A DNA stretch of 64,000 nt from Hyphomonadaceae bacterium BL14 (GTDB taxonomy: Bacteria > Pseudomonadota > Alphaproteobacteria > Caulobacterales > Maricaulaceae), in contig CP091242.1 of the NCBI GenBank assembly GCA_027627705.1, positions 2,096,677 to 2,160,676 of the forward strand. Reading direction: 5' to 3'. Shown here piece after piece: positions 1 to 8,417 of the stretch (the stretch's first letter is position 1; each line of letters opens with the position of its first letter). The position numbers and the translations under genes are program-made. Under the pieces are notes generated by a model. That model did no database searches. It saw only the letters and a list, made by a program, of their open reading frames with translations, and had not been told where the DNA came from.

Positions 1-145
1 GCTCGTCCTGTCACCGTGATGCAGACCCTCCACAAAGCGCGGGCGTGGTTAAGGGCGCGTGAACCGGGGGCGGACAAATCCCGCCTTGCCCGCGCGGGCC
101 GGGCGGGTGATCATGGCGATCAAGCAGATTGAGGGGTCTGATCAG

Positions 146-361
146 ATGGGTGGATACCGGAATGCGCGGCGCGCCGCGCGTGTCATCGCGGCGGCGGGGC
201 TTGGCGCGATGGCGCTGGGGGCCTGTGCGCTGATGCCCGAGGGCGAGAGCGTGTGTCCCGATCGCGGGCCCAATACCGGCAGCTGGCCTTATTGCGGCTC
301 GGCACAGCCGGGCGGGCCGGGCCCGGCCGATGAACCGATCAATCCGCGCGGCGGGCGCTGA
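146..361 (+). CDS. Small predicted lipoprotein, unknown function
   Basis: A 71-residue protein with a basic N-terminus, a short hydrophobic stretch and a lipobox-like L-G-A-C near residue 24, so it is probably exported and lipidated. The mature part is rich in Pro and Gly and has three further cysteines (SVCPD, PYCGS and the lipid Cys region). I chose the ATG at 146 because a GAGGGG ribosome-binding site lies 9 bp upstream; in-frame ATG 113 and ATG 59 are less well placed. No family recognised. It sits alone, 104 bp before the next small gene. Confidence 0.55.
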   Translation: MGGYRNARRAARVIAAAGLGAMALGACALMPEGESVCPDRGPNTGSWPYCGSAQPGGPGPADEPINPRGGR

Positions 362-465
362 ACGGTTGAACCGGACCTGAACGGCGCCTTCAGCTTTCAT
401 TCGCCCGGCACCGGGCGTGATGAGCGCGTGGGGCCTGGAGGGCCCAGCAGTTTGGGGAGGGCGTG

Positions 466-702
466 ATGCTGGCAGCTTATCCTGCAGAGCTTGTAATGGT
501 GGCTTTGGCCCTGACGGCCAGCCTGGCGATCGGCGTTCCGGTGCGCATTGTGGGCTGGCGTGCCACGCTGGCAGGGTTCAATTTGATGCGGCGCGGGATA
601 CGCGCCCACCGGTGGAAAATCCTTCTGGTGCTGGTGCTGGGTGCCATGGCGGGCCTGTGGAGCTTTGATACCATCCGCGATCTGGCCTTCTCGCTGTTCT
701 AG
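466..702 (+). CDS. Small membrane protein, unknown function
   Basis: A 78-residue protein with two hydrophobic segments, about residues 7-27 and 49-66, joined by a basic loop (RRGIRAHRWK). It is probably an inner-membrane protein with two helices. A GGGGAGG ribosome-binding site at 454-460 favours the ATG at 466 over the GTG at 463. No family recognised. It shares its direction with the glycerophosphodiesterase gene that follows, but the 109-bp gap does not establish an operon. Confidence 0.55.
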   Translation: MLAAYPAELVMVALALTASLAIGVPVRIVGWRATLAGFNLMRRGIRAHRWKILLVLVLGAMAGLWSFDTIRDLAFSLF

Positions 703-811
703 CGGGGGGCCGGACGGCGGCCGTGCTGCGTCACGAAAACATCACGCGCAGACGGGCTCCGGTGCGTCTAATCTGCGCGGCAGATTCGTGTGACCGGAGG
801 CATATCCCGTG

Positions 812-1843
812 ATGATCCGTATACTGATGCTGGCCGCCTGTACCCTGTTGGCCGCCTGCACCGGGCCGGCACCTGCGCCCGGTACAACCGCCCCTGACGC
901 CGCGCCCGATCCCGCGCCGCGCTGGGCGACATTGACCGGGGACGCGCCGCGGGTGATCGCCCATCGCGGGGCCTCGGGCTACCGGCCCGAACACAGCGAG
1001 AGCGCCTACCGTCTGGCGTTTGAACAGGGCGCGGACATTCTCGAGCCCGATCTGATGATGTCGGCGGATGGCCAGCTGATCGTGCGCCATGATCCCTATC
1101 TGTCCACCTCCACCGATATCGCGGACCGGCCGGAATTCGCCGACCGGCGCCGGTCCCTGATGGGCCGCGAGGACTGGTGGGTGATGGACTTTACCGCCGA
1201 CGAGCTGCGCGCCTTGCGGGTGCGTCAGGTGTTCGAGGACCGCTCCACACAATACAATGATCAGGACCCGGTCCTGACGCTGGATGATTTCCTCGATCTG
1301 GTGGCAGAGCTGGAAGCCGAATGCGGCTGCACCATCCCCACCGAGCCGGAAGTGAAACTGCCCGCCGAACACGCCGCCATGGGGCTCGATCCCCTGCCCG
1401 TGCTGCTGGAGGTCCTGGAGCGGCGCGGGCTGAACCGCGCGGACGCGCCCATCATCATCCAGTGCTTTGATCCGGGCTTCCTTCAGCGCCTGCGCCCGCT
1501 GACGCCGGTGACGCTGGCCATGCTCTATGGCGGGCCGGATGAGGCAGGGTACAATGCCGGCGGCCTGTCGCTGGAGGAAATTGCCCAGTTCGCCAACGCG
1601 GTGGGGCCGCATAAATCGGTGCTTGTGAACCCGGACGGGTCAAGCACGGGGTATCTGGAGCGCGCCCACGAACTGGGTCTGGCGGTGCACACCTGGACAG
1701 TACGCGACGACCGGGCACCCCATACCGGTGCCAGCGTCACGGACGAGCTGATGGCGCTCTATGCACTCGGCGTGGATGGCGTGTTCACCGACCAGCCCGA
1801 TACGGCGGTGGCGGTCCGCGCGGCGATGGCGGCGGGCGACTGA
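812..1843 (+). CDS. Glycerophosphodiester phosphodiesterase, lipoprotein
   Basis: Hydrolyses glycerophosphodiesters to glycerol-3-phosphate and an alcohol, presumably in the periplasm. The N-terminus is a lipoprotein signal ending in L-L-A-A-C (Cys16). The GDPD family signature follows: H-R-G-A-S-G at residues 51-56, then the metal-binding E-P-D and H-D pairs (LEPDLMMSADG, VRHDPY), and a C-terminal VHTWTVRDD and GVDGVFTDQPD. At 343 residues with long loops it resembles periplasmic GlpQ more than the short cytosolic form. GTG at 809 is an alternative start; GGAGG at 796-800 serves either. A second, membrane-anchored GDPD lies at 61797-62672. Confidence 0.88.
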   Translation: MIRILMLAACTLLAACTGPAPAPGTTAPDAAPDPAPRWATLTGDAPRVIAHRGASGYRPEHSESAYRLAFEQGADILEPDLMMSADGQLIVRHDPYLSTSTDIADRPEFADRRRSLMGREDWWVMDFTADELRALRVRQVFEDRSTQYNDQDPVLTLDDFLDLVAELEAECGCTIPTEPEVKLPAEHAAMGLDPLPVLLEVLERRGLNRADAPIIIQCFDPGFLQRLRPLTPVTLAMLYGGPDEAGYNAGGLSLEEIAQFANAVGPHKSVLVNPDGSSTGYLERAHELGLAVHTWTVRDDRAPHTGASVTDELMALYALGVDGVFTDQPDTAVAVRAAMAAGD

Positions 1844-1858
1844 TCCGTCACAACGCGA

Positions 1859-2386
1859 TCAGCGGCACAGCTCATTGACCTGGCGCAGGGCAGCGGTGAC
1901 GCCCGACAGTGAAAACTCATACACCGTCGCGGTGCCACGATCGCTGGTGGCTTCCACGCGCATGGATGATCCCTGACGCATGGCATTCACCAGCCGCGTG
2001 GAATCGCGCTCCAGCTCGACAAAGCCTTCATTGCGCGAGACATACAGGGTGAAGCGGTCAGAGCCAACGCGGGCGCGCGGCGGGCTGTCGGGACGCAGCG
2101 GATAACCGGCCATGAAGCTGGGTTGTTCGCGCGCAGCACCGGACGCCCAGCTGGCCACGAAGAAGAACACATCCCCGTGAGTGACATTGGCGGGCAGGGA
2201 CTCGCTGGGCCGGCTCACCGCGTAGCAATAGCGGTCTGCGCCCTCGCCCCGGGTGAAGACGCGCCAGGCATTGTGGGCGGCGCGAAATACCGGCTCGGCG
2301 CCGGCAGACGCCTGTGCCGGCGCGGACACCGCCGCGAAAGCCGTGAGGCTGAACAGGCTGGCGCAAATTATGGCGGACAAACGCAT
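1859..2386 (-). CDS. IalB-like secreted protein (invasion-associated locus B family)
   Basis: A 175-residue exported protein. It has a cleavable signal peptide (MRLSAIICASLFSLTAFAAV... ending near AQA) and the alternation of strands seen in IalB-type proteins: W-R-V-F, C-Y-A-V-S, then V-F-F-F-V-A-S-W and a C-terminal Cys that could pair with the Cys in CYAVS. The family was named for Bartonella/Brucella invasion loci but is widespread in free-living alphaproteobacteria, where its role is unclear. I chose ATG 2386, just before the signal peptide and after an AAGAGAG-type site; a longer frame upstream lacks these features. It is divergent from the sigma-factor gene, with a CRP-like site between. 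Confidence 0.65.
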   Translation of the reverse strand: MRLSAIICASLFSLTAFAAVSAPAQASAGAEPVFRAAHNAWRVFTRGEGADRYCYAVSRPSESLPANVTHGDVFFFVASWASGAAREQPSFMAGYPLRPDSPPRARVGSDRFTLYVSRNEGFVELERDSTRLVNAMRQGSSMRVEATSDRGTATVYEFSLSGVTAALRQVNELCR

Positions 2387-2513
2387 GGGCGGGCTCTCTT
2401 TGTGGATCAGGCTGCGGTGCCGGTGACACTGGCGCGAGGTCTTGTCCGGCTTTAGACCGGGGCTTGAGGGCGGATTCAAGGCCATGCGGGTTGATAAATC
2501 CTCTCCGAACCTG

Positions 2514-2529
2514 TGTGATGACGGTCACA
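2514..2529. promoter_or_regulatory. CRP/FNR-type operator (TGTGA-N6-TCACA)
   Basis: The sequence TGTGATGACGGTCACA is a perfect TGTGA-N6-TCACA palindrome, extended to GTGTGA/TCACAC. This is the consensus for CRP-family regulators. It lies 20 bp before the TTG start of the ECF sigma gene and about 130 bp upstream of the divergent IalB-like gene. Its closeness to the sigma start suggests repression of sigma or activation of the divergent gene. The regulator is not in this window. Confidence 0.5.
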
Positions 2530-2548
2530 CGGAACAATCAGGTGCTGC

Positions 2549-3130
2549 TTGCCCGATGCGCCCGCCACGACAGAGCCGGTTCTTGACCGGGATGCGCTTG
2601 ACCGTCTGGTCGAAGCGGTGGCGGCGCGTGACCGCAGCGCGTTTGCGTCCCTGTTCAATTTCTACGCACCCCGGGTCAAAGCCTATCTGATCCGCCTGAA
2701 CGCCAATGATTCCCTGGCTGAGGAGCTGACCCAGGAGGTGATGCTGACCGTCTGGCGCAAGGCCGGCCAGTTTGACAGCCGCCAGGCCTCGGCCTCCACC
2801 TGGATTTTCCGCATCGCGCGCAACCGGCGCATTGATGCGGCCCGGCGCGCGGCCAAGCCCGCGCTGGACGAGGCCGATCCCTCCTTGCATCCCACCAGCT
2901 TTGAAGCCCCGGACGAGGCGGCCCATGCCGGGGCGCGAGACGCCCGTGTGCGCGAGGCGCTGGCGGATCTGCCTGAAGACCAGGTGGCGCTGTTGCGGCT
3001 GGCCTTCTTTGACGGCCTGTCCCACCGCGACATCGCCCAGCGTATCGGCGCGCCGCTGGGAACGGTGAAATCGCGCCTGCGGCTGGCCTTCGACAAGTTG
3101 CGCCGGGTGCTCGATGCGGACGCGTTGTGA
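2549..3130 (+). CDS. ECF-family RNA polymerase sigma factor
   Basis: A 193-residue extracytoplasmic-function sigma factor. Region 2 spans about residues 30-98 (RDRSAFASLFNFYAPRVKAYL, then the E-L-T-Q-E-V-M-L-T-V-W core and TWIFRIARNR-RIDAARR). Region 4 spans about 138-190 (LPEDQVALLRLAFFDGLSHRDIAQRIGAPLGTVKSRLRLA). It resembles the RpoE/ECF11 group that responds to singlet oxygen, and the ChrR-like anti-sigma gene 110 bp downstream supports this. The start is TTG: an in-frame stop lies 30 bp upstream, and no ATG or GTG lies between. Confidence 0.85.
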   Translation: MPDAPATTEPVLDRDALDRLVEAVAARDRSAFASLFNFYAPRVKAYLIRLNANDSLAEELTQEVMLTVWRKAGQFDSRQASASTWIFRIARNRRIDAARRAAKPALDEADPSLHPTSFEAPDEAAHAGARDARVREALADLPEDQVALLRLAFFDGLSHRDIAQRIGAPLGTVKSRLRLAFDKLRRVLDADAL

Positions 3131-3240
3131 CCCGTGATGGCAGAATTGGGACCAACTGGGGACCGCCCCTTGAAGCCGCGCGCGCGCGGTCAATATGCAC
3201 AGCCTGATCCGCGGCATGCCGGCGCGGCAATTGAGTGATC

Positions 3241-3939
3241 ATGCCCATGACCAATCATCCTCTCGGTGACGAGCTTTATGCGGCGTACGCATCCGGTGTC
3301 CTGTCGGGACCCATGAGCCTTTTGCTGGATGCGCAGGCGTGCGTGAATGATGACGTGGCGCGCCAGCGCGCGGCCGCCGAAGCGGTGTCCGGCGTGATGC
3401 TGGAGACGATTGCCCCCGCACCGGTGCGCGACACGGCCCTGACCCAGGTCTTGGCGGCCATCGATGCGGAAGAAGCCGGCCTGGGCGAAGCATCGCTGAA
3501 ACCCGGCATGGGCGATCTGGCAGCGCAGCGCGCGGCCCAGGCGGCGGGCAAGGCCCTGAGCGAGCTTCTCGACCTGCCTGGCCCGGTTCGCGATCTGGCA
3601 CTGGAGCGCGGGGCGGCCTGGCAGTTTGCCGGACCCGGCGTGCGCACCATGATGCTGATGGACGATGGCCGCGCCAAGGCCGAGCTGATCCGTCTGGAAC
3701 CGGGCCGCGGCGTGCCGCGCCACGGCCATGACGGGCGCGAGTTCACCCTGGTGCTGACCGGTGCCTTCCATGACGGGATTGACCGCTATGGCACGGGGGA
3801 GCTGTGCGCGGCGGACCCCGACACCGAGCACAAGCCGGTGGCCGAAGCCGGAGCGGTGTGCATCGCGCTGGCGGTGAGCGATGGCCCGCTGGCCTTCACC
3901 GGCCCGCTGGGCTGGGTGCAACGCGCGCTGGGCGCCTAG
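3241..3939 (+). CDS. ChrR-like cupin anti-sigma factor with degenerate zinc motif
   Basis: A 232-residue partner of the upstream ECF sigma. In Rhodobacter ChrR an N-terminal domain binds sigma using zinc (H6, H31, C35, C38), and a C-terminal cupin binds a second metal. Here His6 is kept (TNHPLGDELYAAYASG), but by alignment the other three ligands become Gln32, Asn36 and Val39; the only nearby cysteine, Cys34, is out of register. The cupin ligands remain: His161, His163, Glu167, His197 (RHGHDGREFTLVL...TEHKP). The start is uncertain: GTG 3235, ATG 3241 and ATG 3247 are all in frame, and none has a strong ribosome-binding site. Confidence 0.75.
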   Translation: MPMTNHPLGDELYAAYASGVLSGPMSLLLDAQACVNDDVARQRAAAEAVSGVMLETIAPAPVRDTALTQVLAAIDAEEAGLGEASLKPGMGDLAAQRAAQAAGKALSELLDLPGPVRDLALERGAAWQFAGPGVRTMMLMDDGRAKAELIRLEPGRGVPRHGHDGREFTLVLTGAFHDGIDRYGTGELCAADPDTEHKPVAEAGAVCIALAVSDGPLAFTGPLGWVQRALGA

Positions 3940-3948
3940 ACCACCCGC

Positions 3949-4698
3949 TTAGTCCCGGGAACCGGACGCGCCGGCCTGGACCCGCACGGCGCCAATCAGG
4001 CGCCCGCCAGGGCCGGTCTGCACCAGCACGGCGCTGGACTGGCCACTCTGCGGCGCAGGCGTGCTGAGCGTGGCGCTCCCGCCCGGCCAGTGACCGGCAT
4101 GGGCGATGGCACGCACCATGTTGTAATGGGTCATCTCCAGCCCGGCATTGCCGCCGCTCCCGATCAGGCGGGTCTCGGCACCGGGCGTATAATGCATCAC
4201 CCAGACATCCGCCGGTGCGTCGAGACGCGGCCCGTCAAGACGGATGGTGATGACATTGTTCTCAACCCGGGCCTCCGGCACCGCCAGAAAAGACGCCGCC
4301 GCCAGCGCCTCTTCGGCGCGTTCGGGCGAGAAGCGCATGCGCTCCGGCCCGCCATTGATCACCAGGTGCGGGGTGAACACCCGGCGCGCCTCGCCGGCGT
4401 CCACATAGGCTTTCTGCCGCTCGACGAACTCGGGGCGGGCATACTCGTCCGGCCAGTTATACATCGCGTCCCAATAGTCCACGCCATAGGCCAGCGCCAG
4501 CACGTGCTCGCGCTCTCCGGCGAGCGCCAGCCAGTCATTGGCAGCCGGGCAGAAGCGGCAGGCCTGGCTGGTAAACAGCTCGGCCACCACCAGCGCGCCA
4601 GCGGGCGCAGGGGTGGCTTCGGACTCAGCCGGACGCGGCTGGCCGCTGGACTGGACCAGCGCCAGGGCGATCAGAAAAGGGGCAAGCGCGTTGATCAT
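3949..4698 (-). CDS. DUF1223 family secreted thioredoxin-like protein
   Basis: A 249-residue exported protein. A signal peptide (MINALAPFLIALALVQSSG) is followed by the DUF1223 signature VVAELFTSQACRFCPAANDW with a C-x-x-C at residues 47 and 50, then YGVDYWDAMYNWPDEYARPEFVERQKAY. The CxxC and the position of the first strand suggest a thioredoxin-type fold with redox activity outside the cytoplasm; the substrate is unknown. It converges on the ChrR-like gene, with 9 bp between the stops. The family is common in alphaproteobacteria and Bacteroidetes. Confidence 0.75.
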   Translation of the reverse strand: MINALAPFLIALALVQSSGQPRPAESEATPAPAGALVVAELFTSQACRFCPAANDWLALAGEREHVLALAYGVDYWDAMYNWPDEYARPEFVERQKAYVDAGEARRVFTPHLVINGGPERMRFSPERAEEALAAASFLAVPEARVENNVITIRLDGPRLDAPADVWVMHYTPGAETRLIGSGGNAGLEMTHYNMVRAIAHAGHWPGGSATLSTPAPQSGQSSAVLVQTGPGGRLIGAVRVQAGASGSRD

Positions 4699-4780
4699 GA
4701 CCCCTGTGCTAGCTCAAAGCGCACACACATTGAAGTCACAGCGCCGTGACGGGGCGCAAGCGCGGGCTGCGGACAGCCCC

Positions 4781-5497
4781 TCACCCTGCGGACGCGGCAC
4801 CCTTGGCCTCGGGTTCCTTGGCGTGTTTGAGCGTGATGGGCACGTTGAGCAGCACGAAGACAAAGAAAATCGGATAGGTGCCCCAGAAGCGGAAATTCAC
4901 CCAGAAGCTTTCCGTGATCTCGAAGCCCGCAAACCAGCGTGCCGCCTCCATGAAGGCCGGGTCCGCCGCTGAATCGGTGATGTGGCGCCACAACACCTCG
5001 TTCAGCAAAGCCAGGCAGGCGAAGAACAGCGCCCAGCGGATGGCCAGGATCGTCCAGATGCGCTCGGGCATCGAATAGATCGAGCCGAACAGCGCCTGCC
5101 AGACATTGAAGCCGAACGCGATGGAGAACAGGATCGACAGCGAGAAGATCAGATTGATGATGGTCGGCTTGATGAAGACGAACACCGGATCCTGCAGATA
5201 CAGCGTCATCGCCCCGAAGCCCGTGACGATCACGAAAGTGACCACCAGCATGGGCGGGAAGCGCTTCTGGAAAATCAGGGCCGCGACCAGCGCAATGGCC
5301 GTGGCAGCCATGAACAGGCCGGTGGCCCAGTAGATCGCCCCGTCCTCCACAATGCGCCCGGCGACATTGTAGCTGATCATGAATACGGCCGCCGGGCCGA
5401 TATCCACCAGCAGTTTCGAGCCTTGACCCAGGGTCTGGCCGTTGGACCGGGCTGCAGGCTCGCCGGACGGGTCCGGGCTGGCCGGGGTATTGGTCAT
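4781..5497 (-). CDS. YciB/IspZ-type septation membrane protein
   Basis: A 238-residue inner-membrane protein of the YciB (older name IspZ) family, which in Escherichia coli affects septation and envelope synthesis. Five to six hydrophobic segments are visible, including DIGPAAVFMISYNVAGR, a long middle region with PTIINLIFSLSILFSIAFG, and a C-terminal ESFWVNFRFWGTYPIFFVFVLLNVPI. I started at ATG 5497; about 25 in-frame codons further upstream look non-coding. The N-terminus is longer and more polar than in E. coli YciB. Divergent from the helicase gene. Confidence 0.75.
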   Translation of the reverse strand: MTNTPASPDPSGEPAARSNGQTLGQGSKLLVDIGPAAVFMISYNVAGRIVEDGAIYWATGLFMAATAIALVAALIFQKRFPPMLVVTFVIVTGFGAMTLYLQDPVFVFIKPTIINLIFSLSILFSIAFGFNVWQALFGSIYSMPERIWTILAIRWALFFACLALLNEVLWRHITDSAADPAFMEAARWFAGFEITESFWVNFRFWGTYPIFFVFVLLNVPITLKHAKEPEAKGAASAG

Positions 5498-5645
5498 GAT
5501 TGATTGCTCCGCTGTCTGGCCGCCCCGTCTTGCCTCAATACGCACGCCAAGGCCAGCCGGATTGGCGGGCAACCCACATCGCGCGCTGGCCCTGCCTGAC
5601 GAAGCGGGGCAGGGTGGCGGCCCATCCCCCTAGAGCCGAGCGGCC

Positions 5646-6953
5646 ATGACCCCTGCAGCGCCCCAGCCAGACTTGTCACCGGAACAGCAGGCGGCGTTTG
5701 CGCTGGCGGTGCGCGGCGGCGCGCACCTGTTCCTGACCGGCCGGGCGGGCACGGGCAAGACCACGGTGACGCGCGCGATCCTGCGCGCCATGGGCACGCG
5801 GGCTGCCGTGCTGGCGCCCACCGGCGTGGCGGCCATGGCCGCGGGCGGGCAGACGCTGCATTCCTTTTTCCAGCTGCCGCCGCGCCTGATCCTGCCCCAT
5901 GATGTGCGCCGCGGGCGCAATGGTGCAGCCATGCGGGCGCTGACCACGCTGGTGATCGACGAGATCTCCATGGTGCGCGCCGATGTGATGCAGGCGGTGG
6001 ATACCAGCCTGCGCCTCAACCGGGGAACCAACGCGCCCTTTGGCGGGGTGCGCATGGTGCTGGTGGGCGATCTGGCCCAGCTGCCGCCGGTCATCCAGGG
6101 CGAGGAGGCGGCTCATCTGGAAGACATGTATGGCGGGCCGTTCTTCTTTCACGCCCCGGCCTTCCGCGAGGCCGGGTTCTCCATTCTGGAGCTGAGCCAG
6201 GTGCACCGCCAGGCTGACAGCGATTTCATCGACATCCTGAACGCCGTGCGCGAAGGCGCGCTGGACAATGATCAGGCCGCCCAGCTCAATGAACGCGTCA
6301 GCGCGCGCTCAGGGCTTCAGGCCAGCGAGACCCATGTCGTGCTCACCGCCACCAATCAGGCCGCGTCCGCGATCAATCAGGCGCGCCTGGACGCGCTGGT
6401 GGGCGAACCGCGCGGGTTTTCCGGCAAGGTGGAGGGCGAGTTCGATCCGCGCCTGTTTCCCACCGAAGACCCGCTGATCCTGAAAACCGGCGCGCGCGTC
6501 ATGCTGATCCGCAATGATCCGGGCGGGCGCTATGTCAACGGCTCGATCGGCGAGGTCACGGGCTTTGGCGACGGCGCGGTGATGGTGCGGGTCAATGGCG
6601 AGAGCGTGCGCGTGGAGCCGGTCAGCTGGGAGCGCACGCGCTATGCCGTGGCGCCGGGCGCCGAAGGCGGGCTGAAACGCGAGCGCGTGGGCTCCTACGC
6701 GCAATATCCGCTGCGGCTCGCCTGGGCGATGACCATTCACAAGGCGCAGGGCCTGACCCTGGAGCGCGTGTATCTCGATGTCTCGCGCCGCCTGTTTGCC
6801 CACGGCCAGGCCTATGTGGCGCTGTCGCGGGCGCGCTCGCTGGCGGGGCTGGAATTGTCGGCGCCGCTGCGCCCCAGCGACATCATCACCGATCCGCGCC
6901 TGTTCGACGTGCGCAGCTTCTGCGATCCGGTGACGTTTCAGCTGAGGGGCTGA
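5646..6953 (+). CDS. PIF1/RecD-like superfamily 1 DNA helicase
   Basis: A 435-residue ATP-dependent helicase. Walker A is G-R-A-G-T-G-K-T-T at residues 32-40, Walker B is V-I-D-E-I-S-M at 103-109, and GDLAQLPPV gives motif III. The C-terminal half has YALSRARS-type motif VI preceded by MTIHKAQGLTLERVYLD (motif V). This is the compact alphaproteobacterial form, with no nuclease or extra zinc domain visible. PIF1-type helicases unwind DNA 5' to 3' and act at stalled forks or G-quadruplexes; the role here is inferred. It is a single gene with no operon partner. Confidence 0.82.
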   Translation: MTPAAPQPDLSPEQQAAFALAVRGGAHLFLTGRAGTGKTTVTRAILRAMGTRAAVLAPTGVAAMAAGGQTLHSFFQLPPRLILPHDVRRGRNGAAMRALTTLVIDEISMVRADVMQAVDTSLRLNRGTNAPFGGVRMVLVGDLAQLPPVIQGEEAAHLEDMYGGPFFFHAPAFREAGFSILELSQVHRQADSDFIDILNAVREGALDNDQAAQLNERVSARSGLQASETHVVLTATNQAASAINQARLDALVGEPRGFSGKVEGEFDPRLFPTEDPLILKTGARVMLIRNDPGGRYVNGSIGEVTGFGDGAVMVRVNGESVRVEPVSWERTRYAVAPGAEGGLKRERVGSYAQYPLRLAWAMTIHKAQGLTLERVYLDVSRRLFAHGQAYVALSRARSLAGLELSAPLRPSDIITDPRLFDVRSFCDPVTFQLRG

Positions 6954-6956
6954 GCC

Positions 6957-7751
6957 CTACATCGGGCGTCCGTGATTGCTGGCCATCACCTGACGGCGCA
7001 GCTTGCGCATGCCGGCCACCCAGCGGTCGCGGTCTGCGCCTTTGTGCGCGGCGTACTGCACCGTGTTGGCATGGGTGGTGATCAGGAAGCGCTTTTCGGC
7101 CATGGCAGCCAGTACGGCGTCAGCCACCTCATCCGCCTCGATATAGCCCGACAGGCCCTGGGCCCCGCCCTCCACGCCCGCCACCAGCGGCGTGCGCACG
7201 CCTTCGGGGCACAGGCAGTGGACGATCAGCCCGTCATCGCCATGGGTGATGGCGAGACTCTCTGCAAACGCCACCGCCGCCGCCTTGGTGGCCGAATAGG
7301 GCGCGTCGCCGATCTGGGACAACAGCCCGGCGGCCGAGGCGGTGATCAGGAAATGCCCGCCGCGCGTGGCCATGGACCGGGCCAGATGGCGCGCGGCATA
7401 GACGCTGGCCATGACATTCACGTCCCAGCAAGCCTGCCAGGAGGCGTTGGCCGCATCGCCCGCGCCCCAGCCGGGCCCGTCGGTGACGCCGATCCCGGCA
7501 TTGGAGATATAGATGTCCACCGGCCCCAGCGTGCGCTCTGTTCTGTTGATGAAGCGCGTGAGCGCCGCCTCGTCGGTGACATCGACGCGCGCGCCGAACC
7601 CGCCCAGCGCCGCGCCCGTGGCGTCCGCGCCCGGCCCGTCGAGATCAATGGCCGCGATCTTCGCGCCCCTGGCATGCAGGGCGGTGGCAATCGCCTTGCC
7701 GATGCCGCTGGCCGCGCCGGTGACAATGGCGGTTTTGCCGGTGAGGTCCAT
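6957..7751 (-). CDS. Short-chain dehydrogenase/reductase
   Basis: A 264-residue NAD(P)-dependent oxidoreductase of the classical SDR family. It has the T-G-A-A-S-G-I-G cofactor loop at residues 11-18, an N-A-G strand (ISNAGIG), a catalytic Ser in ITASAAG, and the Y-S-A-T-K pair (Tyr and Lys). A GGAAGGA ribosome-binding site lies just before ATG 7751, so the longer in-frame extension is not used. The substrate cannot be read from the sequence. It converges on the helicase gene, 3 bp apart, and starts 110 bp from the small membrane protein gene upstream on the same strand. Confidence 0.82.
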   Translation of the reverse strand: MDLTGKTAIVTGAASGIGKAIATALHARGAKIAAIDLDGPGADATGAALGGFGARVDVTDEAALTRFINRTERTLGPVDIYISNAGIGVTDGPGWGAGDAANASWQACWDVNVMASVYAARHLARSMATRGGHFLITASAAGLLSQIGDAPYSATKAAAVAFAESLAITHGDDGLIVHCLCPEGVRTPLVAGVEGGAQGLSGYIEADEVADAVLAAMAEKRFLITTHANTVQYAAHKGADRDRWVAGMRKLRRQVMASNHGRPM

Positions 7752-7860
7752 GGAGCATCCTTCCCCGTGTGGGCGCGCCATGGGTGGCGGCGCGCAAGTG
7801 TGAACGGCCTGACCCTCCCCCCAAGCGCGCAGAAAGACAAGTCTTTGAACCCGCCCGGTT

Positions 7861-8160
7861 TCAGCGGCGGAAGGCGCGCCAGACCAGTACGCCTGCAATG
7901 ATCGCGATGAGGGCGGCCACGCCCAGCTCCAGAAGGCTGGCACCCAGCCACACCGGCCGGGCCAGTGGCTCGAGGCCGGAGAGCGCACCCGCGGCAGCAC
8001 TGGCCAGGCGCTCGCCCTGAAAGCCCGCCGCAACGGCCAGCGCAATCAGCACCATGGCCACCATGACGGCCAGGCGCATGGCCGCGCCGGCGTCAGGTCC
8101 GCTTTCGCGGAGCCGGCGCGCCTCGCGGATCGCCTGCCGGCGCTGGCGGTGTCGGGACAT
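7861..8160 (-). CDS. Small membrane protein, unknown function
   Basis: A 99-residue protein. A basic N-terminus (MSRHRQRRQAIREARR) is followed by two hydrophobic helices, about residues 28-46 and 74-94, ending in WRAFRR. An AAGGAG ribosome-binding site precedes ATG 8160 at good spacing, which decides the start. No family recognised. The very basic N-terminus suggests the tail stays in the cytoplasm. It is divergent from the cold-shock gene, with a 257-bp gap. Confidence 0.6.
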   Translation of the reverse strand: MSRHRQRRQAIREARRLRESGPDAGAAMRLAVMVAMVLIALAVAAGFQGERLASAAAGALSGLEPLARPVWLGASLLELGVAALIAIIAGVLVWRAFRR

Positions 8161-8348
8161 GGGGCTCCTTGAACGCAAGGGTTTGCAATCGCGCCGGTTT
8201 TTCACACGCTTGTGACGCGAACCGGTTTGAGGCATAGTTTGGATCGCACGAGCGGCCTGAACAAGGCCCGGTGAAGCCTAGCGAGACGACCGGACACCCT
8301 TGCGCCAGAGACTTGTTCCTTCCCCGACCCCCCAGGCCGCATGCCGCA

Positions 8349-8391
8349 CGCGGGACGCCGCGGGCGTAGCCTTATTGCGCGGGACGCCGCG
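8349..8391 (+). repeat. Direct repeat pair in the cold-shock gene leader
   Basis: CGCGGGACGCCGCG occurs twice, at 8349-8362 and 8378-8391, in the leader of the cold-shock gene. A related GGACGCCGCG is part of the downstream hairpin stem at 8657-8689. Leaders of csp genes are often long and structured, and these repeats could form alternative pairings with temperature. That role is inference. Confidence 0.4.
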
Positions 8392-8417
8392 CAGCGACGG
8401 GAAAAGGGCTCCTCCTC

